From: Methylovulum sp.
Lineage (GTDB): Bacteria; Pseudomonadota; Gammaproteobacteria; Methylococcales; Methylomonadaceae
Assembly: GCA_030653435.1 (NCBI GenBank)
Contig: JAURZI010000014.1
Location: 38,111 to 102,110 of the forward strand
Direction of reading: 5' to 3'
DNA length: 64,000 nt
Part shown: positions 48,901 through 58,200 of the stretch, piece after piece
Numbering within the stretch: the stretch's first letter is position 1
Layout: every line of letters starts with the position of its first letter
Notes under the pieces: generated by a model
Told to the model about the DNA's origin: nothing
Databases searched by the model: none
What the model saw: the letters and a program-made list of their open reading frames with translations, nothing else
Program-made: the position numbers and the translations under genes

Positions 48901-50095
48901 AGACATAACCGAGTTGTTGCGCCTTACGGCAATACTCGGCCAGTTGCTTAAAAAATATCGAATTGGGCTTGTGCACCAAAGCCTCGGCCTCACCCAACCA
49001 AAGCAGTATTAACGCATGAAACAAGCGTTCATATGCGTAGGCATTGGTTTTGAAGAGGTGGGCGCAGTGTTCCGGCTTTAATTTGGCCTGATAGACATCC
49101 AGCGCTTCCTGCAAAATTAAATTCAACAGATAAAACGCATCGTTGCCTGTTTTTAAGATCATCGGCAAATGCTGCTGTTTAAGATAAAGCATGTTGGCCC
49201 CTGTTTTTGACCGCAACAGCGCCAGGCTGAAAAAAACGCCGTGCAACCCATTGATCGTCAGATTACGTTTGCCGGTGTCTTTTTTTAATTGCTTGAGCGC
49301 GGCATTAAACAGCGTAACCGCCTCCTCGTTACGGTTTTGCAAAAACCGCACCGTCGCCAGTAGTTTCAAACCGTCGGCTGACAGATCACCGTCCAGCCAC
49401 GGCTCGGCATCCTGAAAATTTCCGCGCAACAGACGCTGCTCAAGCACCGCATGGACAATTTCAGGGCCGGCAGGCTTGCTTGCGCCAAAAAATTGCTCCA
49501 ATAATTGATAGGACGCGCTAACGTCGGTAAATTGCCGGTAATCAGCGATGACCAAATATTTTAACGCGTTATATTTGATCTGTTCAGGCAAGGCGGCAAA
49601 CCAGTCCTGGTCGAAGTCGGCAAAAAATATCCGGTTGATATGCTCGGCAAAAAATTGCGGATACAGTGCATGCAGATGGTCGATATTGGCGACAAATGCC
49701 GGCACGTTGCCTTGGTATAAAAACAACCGCAATTGCTTGACGATATGGCAGGCGGCAATGCGATGCGACGGATAATAGTCGGTGCGGCTTATCAATAACG
49801 GCGCCAGTTTTGGAAACCAGGGCTCGACGACGGCGCGGCGCATTAAATTCTCGGTTATACCAGCCGGGCATGACCAGCCGTCGCTACTGAGCACCAACAG
49901 TTTGGCTTTTTGCAGTTTATTTTTTAGCAGTGCGTCTACCAGACGCACGGTGCTTTGCTCAAAACCAGATGTTTTGTCCAGCAAGTTACGCAGGTTGCTT
50001 TGGCCTATAGGCGCGTAAACAACCGCCAACACCATTAAAATGTCTTGTTCGGCCTTGCCGAGGCTATCAAAAGTCGCTAATAATTTGGTATTCAT
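45965..50095 (-). CDS. Large SNF2-family helicase
   Basis: A 1376-residue protein. The C-terminal 460 residues are a Swi2/Snf2 motor: LADDMGLGKTVQALALIL (Walker A), VADEAQAIKN (DEAQ box), TGTPIENHLGELWNLFNFI, then the second lobe with VFSQFVGHLSLIRELL, LISLKAGGTGLNLTAADYVIH and QASDRAHRMGQ. The first 900 residues are helical and divergent, with a repeat-like part (about 200-480) and a beta-rich part ahead of the motor, a layout seen in bacterial HepA-like proteins of unknown target. It probably remodels protein-DNA complexes. The ribosome site is weak. Confidence 0.9.
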   Translation of the reverse strand: MNTKLLATFDSLGKAEQDILMVLAVVYAPIGQSNLRNLLDKTSGFEQSTVRLVDALLKNKLQKAKLLVLSSDGWSCPAGITENLMRRAVVEPWFPKLAPLLISRTDYYPSHRIAACHIVKQLRLFLYQGNVPAFVANIDHLHALYPQFFAEHINRIFFADFDQDWFAALPEQIKYNALKYLVIADYRQFTDVSASYQLLEQFFGASKPAGPEIVHAVLEQRLLRGNFQDAEPWLDGDLSADGLKLLATVRFLQNRNEEAVTLFNAALKQLKKDTGKRNLTINGLHGVFFSLALLRSKTGANMLYLKQQHLPMILKTGNDAFYLLNLILQEALDVYQAKLKPEHCAHLFKTNAYAYERLFHALILLWLGEAEALVHKPNSIFFKQLAEYCRKAQQLGYVWYAAVSSALLQRLNYGDQDCRQIASFYAGTPFGEIIDLLPIVPVWERALTALTQLSAQSSTAQPLQELRMIWSLSLNHDVVLLAPKEQRLGKNGHWTKGRPVALKKLYQDLADYDYLSEQDRKICTKIQIDKESDAYGYYSKEVYELSADGLLAAAGHPNIYWAGQEQSGAPVDISIAEPQLLVKEQLPDLHISLIPQITRQRIIAQKTASNGLLLYVINDQHRQVADILGKDGLTVPASARQQVIDSIASIASMLTVQSDIGGASSHAIDVPVDSRLHIHLQPIGHGLQIEAFVQPFHDGGPLYKPGVGGATVLADIDGQQLQTTRDFKVENKHIKQLYAECPELYKNTESKWLLDDPELGLEALLHCQALGDFAVLEWPKGKKISLSREAGLAQAQFSVRKERDWFSVDGELKIDDEHVFNMQRLIQLLSHSSGRFLKLEDGQIIALTRELRQRLDDLVGLGDVQDDKVRFHPLAAQALDDITEGMAISAGKPWKDQLKRLSELSDLNPKPPSTLQGELRDYQREGYQWMTRLAHWGAGACLADDMGLGKTVQALALILSRAQDGPTLILAPTSVCINWLEESQRFAPTLNVQQFGLGDRQAMLDNAEAFDLIVCSYGLLQTEGEKLAEKHWHTLVADEAQAIKNTLTKRSKAAMALQADFKLITTGTPIENHLGELWNLFNFINPGLLGSISKFNERYAQAIENGHDHAVQQRLKKLLRPFILRRLKNDVLTELPPRTEVTLHVELSNEERAFYEALRRNAMQAIADAAQQQGNPQLKVLAEIMKLRRACCHPRLVMDDSTIKSSKLQAFEELVDELLENRHKALVFSQFVGHLSLIRELLDNKGISYHYLDGSTPVPARKKAMNAFQAGDGDLFLISLKAGGTGLNLTAADYVIHMDPWWNPAVEDQASDRAHRMGQKRPVTIYRLVAKDTIEDKIVDLHKHKRDLANSLLEGGEVSGKMSVEDMLALLNDITV

Positions 50096-50260
50096 TGGGT
50101 AATATCGGTTCCGTGTAGGCCGCGGGCTGGCATTGGCGACACCTGCCCAAAAAGTTTAAGTATAAGTCCTTGAATATTTTTTATAATCTAATGACTGGAC
50201 ATTCATCGGCCTGCTCACTATGATGCCAATCGCGCCTGGCAGTTACCTGGCGTTATATCT

Positions 50261-50267
50261 TTATAAT
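50261..50267 (+). promoter_or_regulatory. Possible -10 box of the bcp promoter
   Basis: A TATAAT lies at 50262-50267, 24 bases before the bcp start, in an AT-rich run just ahead of the GAGGAG ribosome site. No good -35 is found at 16-18 bases. A second TATAAT lies at 50182-50187. Confidence 0.3.
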
Positions 50268-50290
50268 ATAACAAGTAATGAGGAGTTTTT

Positions 50291-50791
50291 ATGTTGGAAA
50301 AACAACAAGACGCACCGATGTTCAGATCATTGAACCAAAACAATCAATTGGTCAGTTTAACGGATTATGCAGGCGAAAAGAACGTCGTTTTGTATTTTTA
50401 CCCTAAAGACGACACCCCCGGCTGCACGATAGAAGCCAACCAATTTACCCAGCTCGCCGATGAGTTTGCCCAGTTGGATACCGTGGTTATCGGTGTCAGC
50501 AAAGATTCTTGCGCCAGCCACACCGATTTCATCAACAAATTCGGCCTGAAAGTCGAGTTGCTGGCCGACACTGGTGGCGAAATGTGCGAAAACTACGGGG
50601 TCTGGCGGGAACGGGAAAAAGAAGGCGTTAAAAGTATGGCGATTTTCCGTTCAACCTTCATCATCGATAAACAAGGCGTATTGGCTGAGGTCATGTACGG
50701 CGTGACTCCTGAAGGCCATGCCCAGGATGTGCTGGAAAAAATCAAAAATCTGGGAAAACCAGAAACAACCGAGGCCGTGGATGCGGAATAA
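50291..50791 (+). CDS. bcp: Thioredoxin-dependent peroxiredoxin (Bcp/PrxQ type)
   Basis: A 166-residue peroxidase. The peroxidatic Cys45 sits in YPKDDTPGCTIEA. The usual resolving cysteine five residues later is Asn50 here (TIEANQF); Cys74 and Cys99 are other candidates, or the enzyme works as a 1-Cys form. The rest, including LLADTGGEMCENYGVW and RSTFIIDKQGVL, is normal. GAGGAG precedes the ATG. It stands upstream of a VOC protein and an SDR on the same strand and may be co-transcribed with them. Confidence 0.92.
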   Translation: MLEKQQDAPMFRSLNQNNQLVSLTDYAGEKNVVLYFYPKDDTPGCTIEANQFTQLADEFAQLDTVVIGVSKDSCASHTDFINKFGLKVELLADTGGEMCENYGVWREREKEGVKSMAIFRSTFIIDKQGVLAEVMYGVTPEGHAQDVLEKIKNLGKPETTEAVDAE

Positions 50792-50821
50792 GGTCTCACC
50801 ATACGCCAAGGTTTTACAGGC

Positions 50822-51235
50822 ATGAAAATATCAGGGATAAACCATATCAATATCGTCACGACACCGGCTCAATTAGCCGATGTCGTGACATTTTACGAAC
50901 AGATCATCGGCTTAAAACAAGGGTTGCGGGCGCCGTCTAAGCGTGATGGCGCGTGGTTGTATTGCGGAGACACGGCCATTATCCATGTCTCCGTCGTGCC
51001 GGAACCACCCTATGCCGGCGCAGACACACCGATCAATCATGTGGCGCTAGCTTGCTCAGATGTGGGCGCTTGCATGCAAAACCTGGCCCGCAATCATATT
51101 GTCTACACAATGGACTATCGGTCGCCGCCGGAAATGACGCAGCTGTTTTTGTACGATCCTGCCGGGGTAAGAATCGAACTCAATTTTGCCGGTGAGCAGC
51201 CACCCACCCTCCAGGAGCATACTCATGATACCTGA
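50822..51235 (+). CDS. VOC-superfamily (glyoxalase-like) protein
   Basis: A 137-residue protein with the paired beta-alpha-beta-beta-beta units of the vicinal oxygen chelate fold: INHINIVTTPAQLADVVTFYEQIIGL at the start and INHVALACSDVGACMQNLARN in the second half, closing with YDPAGVRIELNF. Metal ligands would be His8 (INHINI), His in IIHVSV, His in INHVAL and the late Glu. Substrate unknown. Its stop overlaps the SDR start by 11 bases. Confidence 0.85.
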   Translation: MKISGINHINIVTTPAQLADVVTFYEQIIGLKQGLRAPSKRDGAWLYCGDTAIIHVSVVPEPPYAGADTPINHVALACSDVGACMQNLARNHIVYTMDYRSPPEMTQLFLYDPAGVRIELNFAGEQPPTLQEHTHDT

Positions 51236-51995
51236 ACAAACATTGCAGTTAACGGGTAAAACAGCATTAATCAGCGGCGCAGGCGTCGGCATTGGACGCG
51301 CCGTAGCGCTGGCGCTTGGGCAAGCCGGGGCGTTTATCGGCCTGCATTATTATTCCAGCAAAGCCGCCGCCGAAAGCCTGCTTGCCGAATTAACGGCATT
51401 AGGCATCCAAGCCATACTGTTACCCGGCGACTTAACCAACGAGGCTGACGCCAACGCCGTAGTTGACCAACTTGTCGGCGAAACCGGGCGTTTGGATATT
51501 GTCGTCAACAACAGCGGAGGTCTGGTTAAACGTGCCAAAATTGAAGAGTGCACGTTGGAAAACTGGAACAAGTCGCTGGACATTAACCTGACCAGCGCAT
51601 TTCTAGTGACCCGGCGCGCCATCCCGCATTTACGCGCGACCGGCAATGGCAGCATCGTCAATATCTTGTCCTTATCCGTGCAAACCGGCGGTGCCAATGG
51701 CGGCGGCGCTTATGCTGCGGCAAAAGGCGGGCTGATGGTGTTTACCCATACTCTAGCCAAAGAATTAGCCCCGCAGGTGCGTACTAATTCAGTCATGCCC
51801 GGCACCGTGGAAACCCAGCACCATGAAATCCATTCCACGCCGGAAATGATGGAAAACTACCGCAAGCAAACGCCGCTGGGCCGCAACACAGCCCCGGAAG
51901 AAGTGGCAAGCTCGGTGCTGTTCCTTGCCAGTGATATGGCCTCGCATATTAACGGCGCGCTGATCGATATCAGCGGCGGACGGTTCTTGCGCTGA
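51225..51995 (+). CDS. Short-chain dehydrogenase/reductase
   Basis: A 256-residue classical SDR: cofactor motif SGAGVGIGRAVALAL (TGxxxGIG-type), NNSGG for the NNAG motif, catalytic Ser in NILSLSV, and Tyr-x-x-x-Lys as YAAAKGG. The C-terminal GALIDISGGRFLR is typical of the FabG-like class. The frame is open upstream, but AGGAG fixes the ATG at 51225, inside the VOC gene, which suggests coupled expression. Substrate unknown. Confidence 0.9.
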   Translation: MIPEQTLQLTGKTALISGAGVGIGRAVALALGQAGAFIGLHYYSSKAAAESLLAELTALGIQAILLPGDLTNEADANAVVDQLVGETGRLDIVVNNSGGLVKRAKIEECTLENWNKSLDINLTSAFLVTRRAIPHLRATGNGSIVNILSLSVQTGGANGGGAYAAAKGGLMVFTHTLAKELAPQVRTNSVMPGTVETQHHEIHSTPEMMENYRKQTPLGRNTAPEEVASSVLFLASDMASHINGALIDISGGRFLR

Positions 51996-51999
51996 AACC

Positions 52000-53268
52000 T
52001 TATTTTAACGCCCGTTCCCAACGGCTCACGACCGCAGCCGCCAGACTGTTCCCAAACACGTTACTGGCACTGCGGCCCATATCCAGGATTTGATCCACAC
52101 CCAATAGCAGCAGCAAACCGGCTTCCGGGATATGAAACATCGTCAGTGTCGCCGAAATGACGACTAGCGAAGCACGCGGCACACCGGCAACGCCTTTGCT
52201 GGTAAACAGCAAGACCAGCAACATGAATAGCTGTTGTTCCAGCGGCATGTCTATGCCGTAAGCCTGCGCGATAAACAGCACCGCAAACGTCATATACATC
52301 ATGCTGCCGTCCAGGTTAAACGAATAACCCAACGGCAACACAAAACCGGCGATCTTTTCTTCGCAGCCGAACCGTTCCAGTTGTTGCAACAGTTTTGGGT
52401 AGGCCGCCTCGCTGCTGGCTGTACCGAATGCCAATAACGCGGGTTCGCGAATATGGCGCAACAACGAAACCATACGCCGAGTACCCAGCACAAGCACGCC
52501 GACACAAGCCAGTACCAACCAAAGCGATAGCAAGCCCAGATAAAATTCACCGATAAACACGCCGTAGGACTTAAGCATACCCAGGCCCTGTTTCGCGATG
52601 ACTGCCGAAATCGCAGCAAACACCGCAACCGGCGCAAAATACATCACATAAGCGGTGATTTTCAGCATGATATGGCCTAAAGAATCCAGCGTCCTCAGCA
52701 TAGGCCCGGCGAGTTCGCCGAGTTGTGCCGAGGCGACGCCAAAAAATACCGCAAACACGACAATTTGCAGAATCTCATTATTCGCCATCGCTTCAAAAAT
52801 GCTTTTGGGGAAAATATGCGACGTAAAACCGCTTAATGACGGCGATATGTTTTGCAGACCGGTATCTGCGCCCAAGGGCGGCAAATCGATATGCAGGCTC
52901 TCGCCCGGCGCAAACAGGTTGACCCAAAGCATGCCCAACAACAAACTCAACAGCGATGCCGAGATAAACCAGAGCATGGCTTTACCGCCCACACGGCCTA
53001 CGGTTTGTCCGTCGCCCATTTTGCCTATGCCTACCACCAGCGTGGCAAAGACCAATGGCGCAATGATCATTTTGATCAACCGCATAAAAATATCGGTCAA
53101 TACCGTCAGTATGTCGGTGATCTGCAACAGCTGCGGATGCTTAGCCGCCATCCCAACGCCGCCGAAACTGAGGTTAAGCGCTTCCCCGACGATAATCCCA
53201 GACACCAACGCCAGCAATACATACTGTGTTTGGCGGTTAGGTTTTTGTGCGGCATGATGTAAAGCCAT
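52000..53268 (-). CDS. Dicarboxylate/amino acid:cation symporter (DAACS family)
   Basis: A 422-residue inner-membrane transporter of the GltP/DctA family. Hairpin and binding motifs are visible: AFGTASSEAAYP for the SSxxT-like loop, GYSFNLDGSMMYM for the NxDG motif, and the late GVDQILDMGRSASNVFGN. It should take up C4-dicarboxylates, glutamate or aspartate with Na+ or H+. AAGGA before the ATG at 53268 sets the start; an open frame extends 29 codons further without a ribosome site. Confidence 0.92.
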   Translation of the reverse strand: MALHHAAQKPNRQTQYVLLALVSGIIVGEALNLSFGGVGMAAKHPQLLQITDILTVLTDIFMRLIKMIIAPLVFATLVVGIGKMGDGQTVGRVGGKAMLWFISASLLSLLLGMLWVNLFAPGESLHIDLPPLGADTGLQNISPSLSGFTSHIFPKSIFEAMANNEILQIVVFAVFFGVASAQLGELAGPMLRTLDSLGHIMLKITAYVMYFAPVAVFAAISAVIAKQGLGMLKSYGVFIGEFYLGLLSLWLVLACVGVLVLGTRRMVSLLRHIREPALLAFGTASSEAAYPKLLQQLERFGCEEKIAGFVLPLGYSFNLDGSMMYMTFAVLFIAQAYGIDMPLEQQLFMLLVLLFTSKGVAGVPRASLVVISATLTMFHIPEAGLLLLLGVDQILDMGRSASNVFGNSLAAAVVSRWERALK

Positions 53269-53411
53269 TGGTGTATCCTTAATATTAAGTGATCGGCATT
53301 TAAACCGGTTATTTGCGCCATCGCTTTGCTTTACAATAAAGCACCGTGCACCCAAACCCCTACGGCTTTGGGATGCGGCAACAACGCATTCATTTTAACT
53401 GGAGTTACGCC

Positions 53412-53636
53412 ATGGGCATCGGAAAAATACTGGCAACCCTCGGATTGATGCTGTTCATGCTGGGATTGCTGATGCAGTATGCACCCTGGCTGATAAACTG
53501 GTTTGGCAGGCTGCCCGGCGATATTCGCATCGAGGATGAAAGCAAAACCGTGTTTATCCCGATCACGTCGATGTTCGTCATCAGCATGATCATCACAGTG
53601 ATCGTGAACCTGTTTTTCCGCATGACACGCGATTAG
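53412..53636 (+). CDS. DUF2905 small membrane protein
   Basis: A 74-residue protein with two membrane helices (residues 4-23 and 49-69) separated by the family signature LINWFGRLPGDIRIEDESKT. DUF2905 proteins are widespread and have no known function. GGAG lies 8 bases before the ATG at 53412; the frame is open upstream but without a ribosome site. It is divergent from the symporter gene. Confidence 0.85.
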   Translation: MGIGKILATLGLMLFMLGLLMQYAPWLINWFGRLPGDIRIEDESKTVFIPITSMFVISMIITVIVNLFFRMTRD

Positions 53637-53703
53637 CGCTGGACTGACCCATCTGACAATAAATAAGCGCCCTTAACAGCGCCCGCCCACAGGAGACTAA
53701 TAA

Positions 53704-54729
53704 ATGACTAACGAACCAAAATTGCGCTGGGGTATTTTAGGCGCGGCACGCATCAATGAACGCCTGATGCCCGCTATTGTTGAAGCCGCCAATGCGGAAC
53801 TGGCGGCTATTGCCAGCCGCCGACCCGGTGCGGCGGCGCAAACCCTGGCGCAATATGCCCCGCAACTGCAAGGGGTCCGCACCTACGATGACCTGGACGC
53901 GCTGCTGACCGACACAGAGATAGATGCCGTCTATTTGCCGCTTGCCAACCACGAACACGCTGAGTGGGCCTTGCGCGCCATCAGTCACGGCAAACATGTC
54001 TTGTGCGAAAAACCTATGGCGCTGGCGGTTGCCGATATCGACGCTATCGCGGCGGCCGCCCGCCAACATCAGGTTACCGTCATGGAAGGCTTTATGTACC
54101 GCTTCCATCCGCAACACGCGCGCGTCCTGGAGCTCATTAATTCCGGGCTGATCGGCGAAGTCCGGTCGGTGCGGGCAAGTTATTCGTTCATGATGCGGCC
54201 GGCACGGATGTACCGTCTGACCGAAAGTGTCACGCGCGGCGGCGGCGCCTTATGGGATATTGGCTGTTATGCTGTGCACTCGGCACGGCTGTTTTTCGAC
54301 CAACCTGCTGTTGCGGTCACGGCCATGTCCCATTATGCCGATAGCGGGGCGGATATAACGACTAGCGGCGCCATTGATTTTGGCGCAGGCAAATTCGCAC
54401 ATTTCGATTTCAGCTTCGCGCGGGCCAGACGCTGTGAGTATGAAATTATCGGCACCCAAGGCGGCATTATTTGCCACACCGTCTGGCAACTGCCCGGCGA
54501 TGTGCCGGTTATTTCCTGGTGGACGGAAGATGGCCGCAAAACTGAAGAGCGTCTAGCCGCATGCAACCATTTCCGGCTGGAGATAGAGCATTTCAGCGAC
54601 TGCGTGCTGAACGGCAAAACGCCTTTGCTGTCCTTGGAGGATGCGAAAAATAATTGTCAAATCCTGGTGGCCGCGATGCAATCGGCGGCACAGGGACGCG
54701 TGATAACGCTCGCTGAAAGCTGCGCTTGA
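53704..54729 (+). CDS. Gfo/Idh/MocA-family oxidoreductase
   Basis: A 341-residue NAD(P)-dependent oxidoreductase. The N-terminal Rossmann fold opens RWGILGAARINERLMPA, and HVLCEKPMALAVADIDAI carries the conserved Glu-Lys-Pro with the catalytic lysine; MEGFMYRFHPQH and the later GGGALWDIGCYAVHSARLFF are the typical substrate-domain blocks. The group acts on sugars, inositols or trans-dihydrodiols. AGGAG precedes the ATG. Substrate unknown. Confidence 0.9.
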   Translation: MTNEPKLRWGILGAARINERLMPAIVEAANAELAAIASRRPGAAAQTLAQYAPQLQGVRTYDDLDALLTDTEIDAVYLPLANHEHAEWALRAISHGKHVLCEKPMALAVADIDAIAAAARQHQVTVMEGFMYRFHPQHARVLELINSGLIGEVRSVRASYSFMMRPARMYRLTESVTRGGGALWDIGCYAVHSARLFFDQPAVAVTAMSHYADSGADITTSGAIDFGAGKFAHFDFSFARARRCEYEIIGTQGGIICHTVWQLPGDVPVISWWTEDGRKTEERLAACNHFRLEIEHFSDCVLNGKTPLLSLEDAKNNCQILVAAMQSAAQGRVITLAESCA

Positions 54730-54769
54730 CCCGCCCAATTTTGTCTTACCCATTAATCAGGAGAATATT

Positions 54770-55234
54770 ATGAAACCAACACTTGCTTGCTGCCTGTTAA
54801 GCGCTTTGACCTGGTCCGGTGCTGCGCTGGCCGAGGAAATAGGCTGTGTGACCACGGCCTGGAAACTGATAGGGGCTAACCATAAGGTCTGCGTGCAGGC
54901 TTATGATGACCCCAAAGTGGAAGGCGTCGCCTGCCATATCAGCCAAGCCCGCACCGGTGGTCTGGCCGGGACGTTTGGCGTTGCCGAAGACCCGTCGCAG
55001 TTCTCCATTGCCTGCCGCCAGATAGGCCCTATTAAAATCAAAGGCAAGCTCCCTGAAGAGGAAACGGCATTCAGCGAAGACACCTCGCTTTTTTTTAAGG
55101 AAACGCGGGTTACCCGTTTGTTTGATGCCAAACGCAACACGCTGGTGTATGTTGCCATCAGCCGCAAGCTGATAGACGGCGCGCCCGCCAACAGCATTTC
55201 CACCGTCCCTATCATGCCCTGGATCGGACAGTAA
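54770..55234 (+). CDS. creA: CreA-family periplasmic protein
   Basis: A 154-residue exported protein: signal peptide (residues 1-21, cut at ALA-EE), then the CreA domain: IGCVTTAWKLIGANHKVCVQAYDDPKVEGVACHIS and FSIACRQIGPI, with conserved cysteines. Function is unknown even in E. coli. AGGAG precedes the ATG. It follows the oxidoreductase gene by 40 bases on the same strand. Confidence 0.9.
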   Translation: MKPTLACCLLSALTWSGAALAEEIGCVTTAWKLIGANHKVCVQAYDDPKVEGVACHISQARTGGLAGTFGVAEDPSQFSIACRQIGPIKIKGKLPEEETAFSEDTSLFFKETRVTRLFDAKRNTLVYVAISRKLIDGAPANSISTVPIMPWIGQ

Positions 55235-55288
55235 CCGCCAACGACTGGGCTGCGCTTAACGGCATAAGCCTGGCCCGGCATCGGTAAC

Positions 55289-58200
55289 TCACATATACAG
55301 GCGTGTAAATTCCTCTTCAGGCAACGGCCTGCTGAAAAAATACCCCTGATAGCCTTTGCAGTGCTTCTCGTTGAGGAACTGCAATTGTCCTGCGGTTTCG
55401 ACACCTTCAGCAATGACCGACAAACCCAACTGCCCTGCCAGCACGATGATACTTTCGACAATTACCGCATCGTTAGGGTCTACGCAGATGTCGCGGATAA
55501 AACTTTGGTCTATTTTCAGTTGCTTGATAGGCAACATTTTCAGATAAGACAACGATGAATAGCCCGTGCCAAAATCATCAATGGAAATCGCAACGCCGTG
55601 TTTGTTTAACGCCTGCAATTTGGCGATACTGCCGCCAACATCATCAATAATGATGCCTTCGGTAATTTCCAGCATTAACTGTGTCGCCGATATATCGTGG
55701 CTATTCAAGATAGCGATGACTTTTTCCTCAAACTGCGTTTGGTGAAATTCCCGTGGACAAATATTGACGGCCAAATGCGGCAACTTGGGCCAATGTTGCA
55801 ATTGCTGGCAGGCTGTACGCAACACCCAGTCACCTATCGACAAAATCAGCCCGGACTCTTCGGCAACAGGAATAAAATCAGCAGGCGACACCATGCCTTT
55901 GTCGGGATGCCGCCAGCGCAGCAGCGCTTCAGCGCCTATCAACCGCCTGTTATCGTCAAACTGCGGCTGGTAATGCAGTAGAAATTGTCCGGCGCTTAAC
56001 GCAATACGTAAATCCTGTTCTAAAACCAAACGCTGGTCGGCACGCCGCTGCATATCTTCATGATAAAAGCTGATGGCGTTACGGCCCCGTTGCTTGGCAT
56101 GGTACATTGCCGTGTCCGCCTGCTTTAAAAGCTGCCCCGACGTGATAGCCTGCGCCGTTGCCTGCGTTTGCTCCAGCAAGGTAATACCGATGCTGGAGCT
56201 GATATGGTGGACATAGCCTTTTAGGTCAAAGGCTTGCAGCAACATCGCCTGCACCCGCCCAGCGACGGCCGATGCGTGCTCGGATAAGTTCCCGATTGCG
56301 CCCCGGTTAACCAGCAATAACACAAATTCATCGCCCCCTAAACGGGCGACGGTATCTTCAGCGCACACACACTCCTTCAGACGACTGGCGACTTGCATCA
56401 GCAATTCGTCACCGATATCGTGGCCTAGAGCATCATTCAGTGTTTTAAAATGATCCAGATCGAGGAACAACAGCGCGATACCGAATTGGCTAACTAGAGT
56501 TTTAGCTAGGGCGTCTTCCAGACGATCCAAAAATAAGCGGCGATTGGGCAAATTGGTCAGGGCATCAAAAAAAGCAAGATGGATGATTTGCTCTTCCGAA
56601 GATTTTTTTTCAATCGCAATACTCGCCAATTGGGCCAGATCTTTGAGCTCATCAAGCATGGCCTCGCTCGGACAATACGGTGTACGGTGATAAATGGCAA
56701 AAGTGCCCAGGACTTCCTCTTTGGAGGAAAAAATAGGCTCGGCCCAGCAACTGGCCAATTCAGCGCGTGCCGCAAGATCTGCAAAATCATGCCAATAGGG
56801 GTGGTGTTTAATGTCTTCGACAATAACCCGCCGCCCCTGATAAGCTGCAGTGCCGCAACTACCCGCACCATCGCCTATGACAGCCCCGTCTATCGCCAGA
56901 TTATAAAATTCCGGTAAACTGGGTGCCGCCCCTAAACGCAGTTGCCGCCCATTTTTATCGAGCAGCAGGATTGAACATAGACTACCTGGATACATATGTT
57001 CAGCTATATGGACGATCAGGTTAAGCACATTGATCAGCGGTTCCGTACTGACTATGGCTTGCAATACCTTATTATGGTTATTGCGTCGCCGGATAACCGT
57101 CTTGCGTTCGGCAATTTCCTGTTCCAGTTCGGCCGTACGCAGCTTCACTATCCCTTCAGTCTGCAAGGTTCTGCCCGTCAGCATCAACAAACCCAAACAA
57201 AACAGGCTGACAAACAACGAACTGCCTGAAACCAGCCACCATGTGCTCCAGGATAACCCTGCCTTATAAAACTGCGGGGTAACGCCGTAAGTAATAATCC
57301 AATCACGGTCGGCAACGTGTAACGCCAAGTTTTTTTGCTGCTTTGGAAGATCAAGCGTCAATGTGCTGTTAACCACCGCATCGTTGAAAAGCTCGACATC
57401 GCCATCGATAATGGTCAACACCAGTTGCAAATTTTCAAACTGGCGCTTAACTTCATTGACTTTTTGGCCCACCAATAAAACGCTCGCGACAAAGCCCTGT
57501 AAATATTGCTTGCGCTGCGCCTCCGTATCCACCGGCTGATGCGGCCGGTAGATTGGCGTATAAAACACGACACCTGGATAATCGTAAGGATCCTGTATTA
57601 AATGCAGCCTTCCTGAGACGGTCGTTTGACCGCTATCACGCGCCCTTTCAATAGTCTTGCGCGCCGCCGGATTAGAACTGATGTCAAAACCGAAGGCACG
57701 CTCATTGCCCGAATAAGGTTCTACATACGTGATCGGGAAGTATTCGCCGTGGGCCGGGACCGGCTGCATGTTTTGTTCGGCATCGGGCGCCTGGATGATA
57801 AAGTTCGGGCCTAAGCGTTGTTGGTACAACAACAAGTTTTTGTCAGTGACGCGAGGTATCCATTCCAAAGCCTGGATATTTTTATGACCACTAAACAGGG
57901 TGTGGGTAAACACCTTGAACTCTGCCGGACTTATTTCTAATGAACTGTCAAAAAACGCTTTTAATGTCCGGTTAACATCAACAGTACGGTTAAACTCGTT
58001 TTGCAAGGCATTATGCAGCAGGCTGGTGCGCTCTTCAAAAAGTGCGCCGATACGTTTTTGTTCCTGCTTTTTACCCAAGTAAAACAACGCCGCCACCATG
58101 GTCAGCAGCACCATCAGCGGCAAGCCGATCGAATTGATCCGAGTCCGCCACTGCGGCCTGGGTTTACCTATAAAACACAGCAATAGCGGCGTGAAAACCA

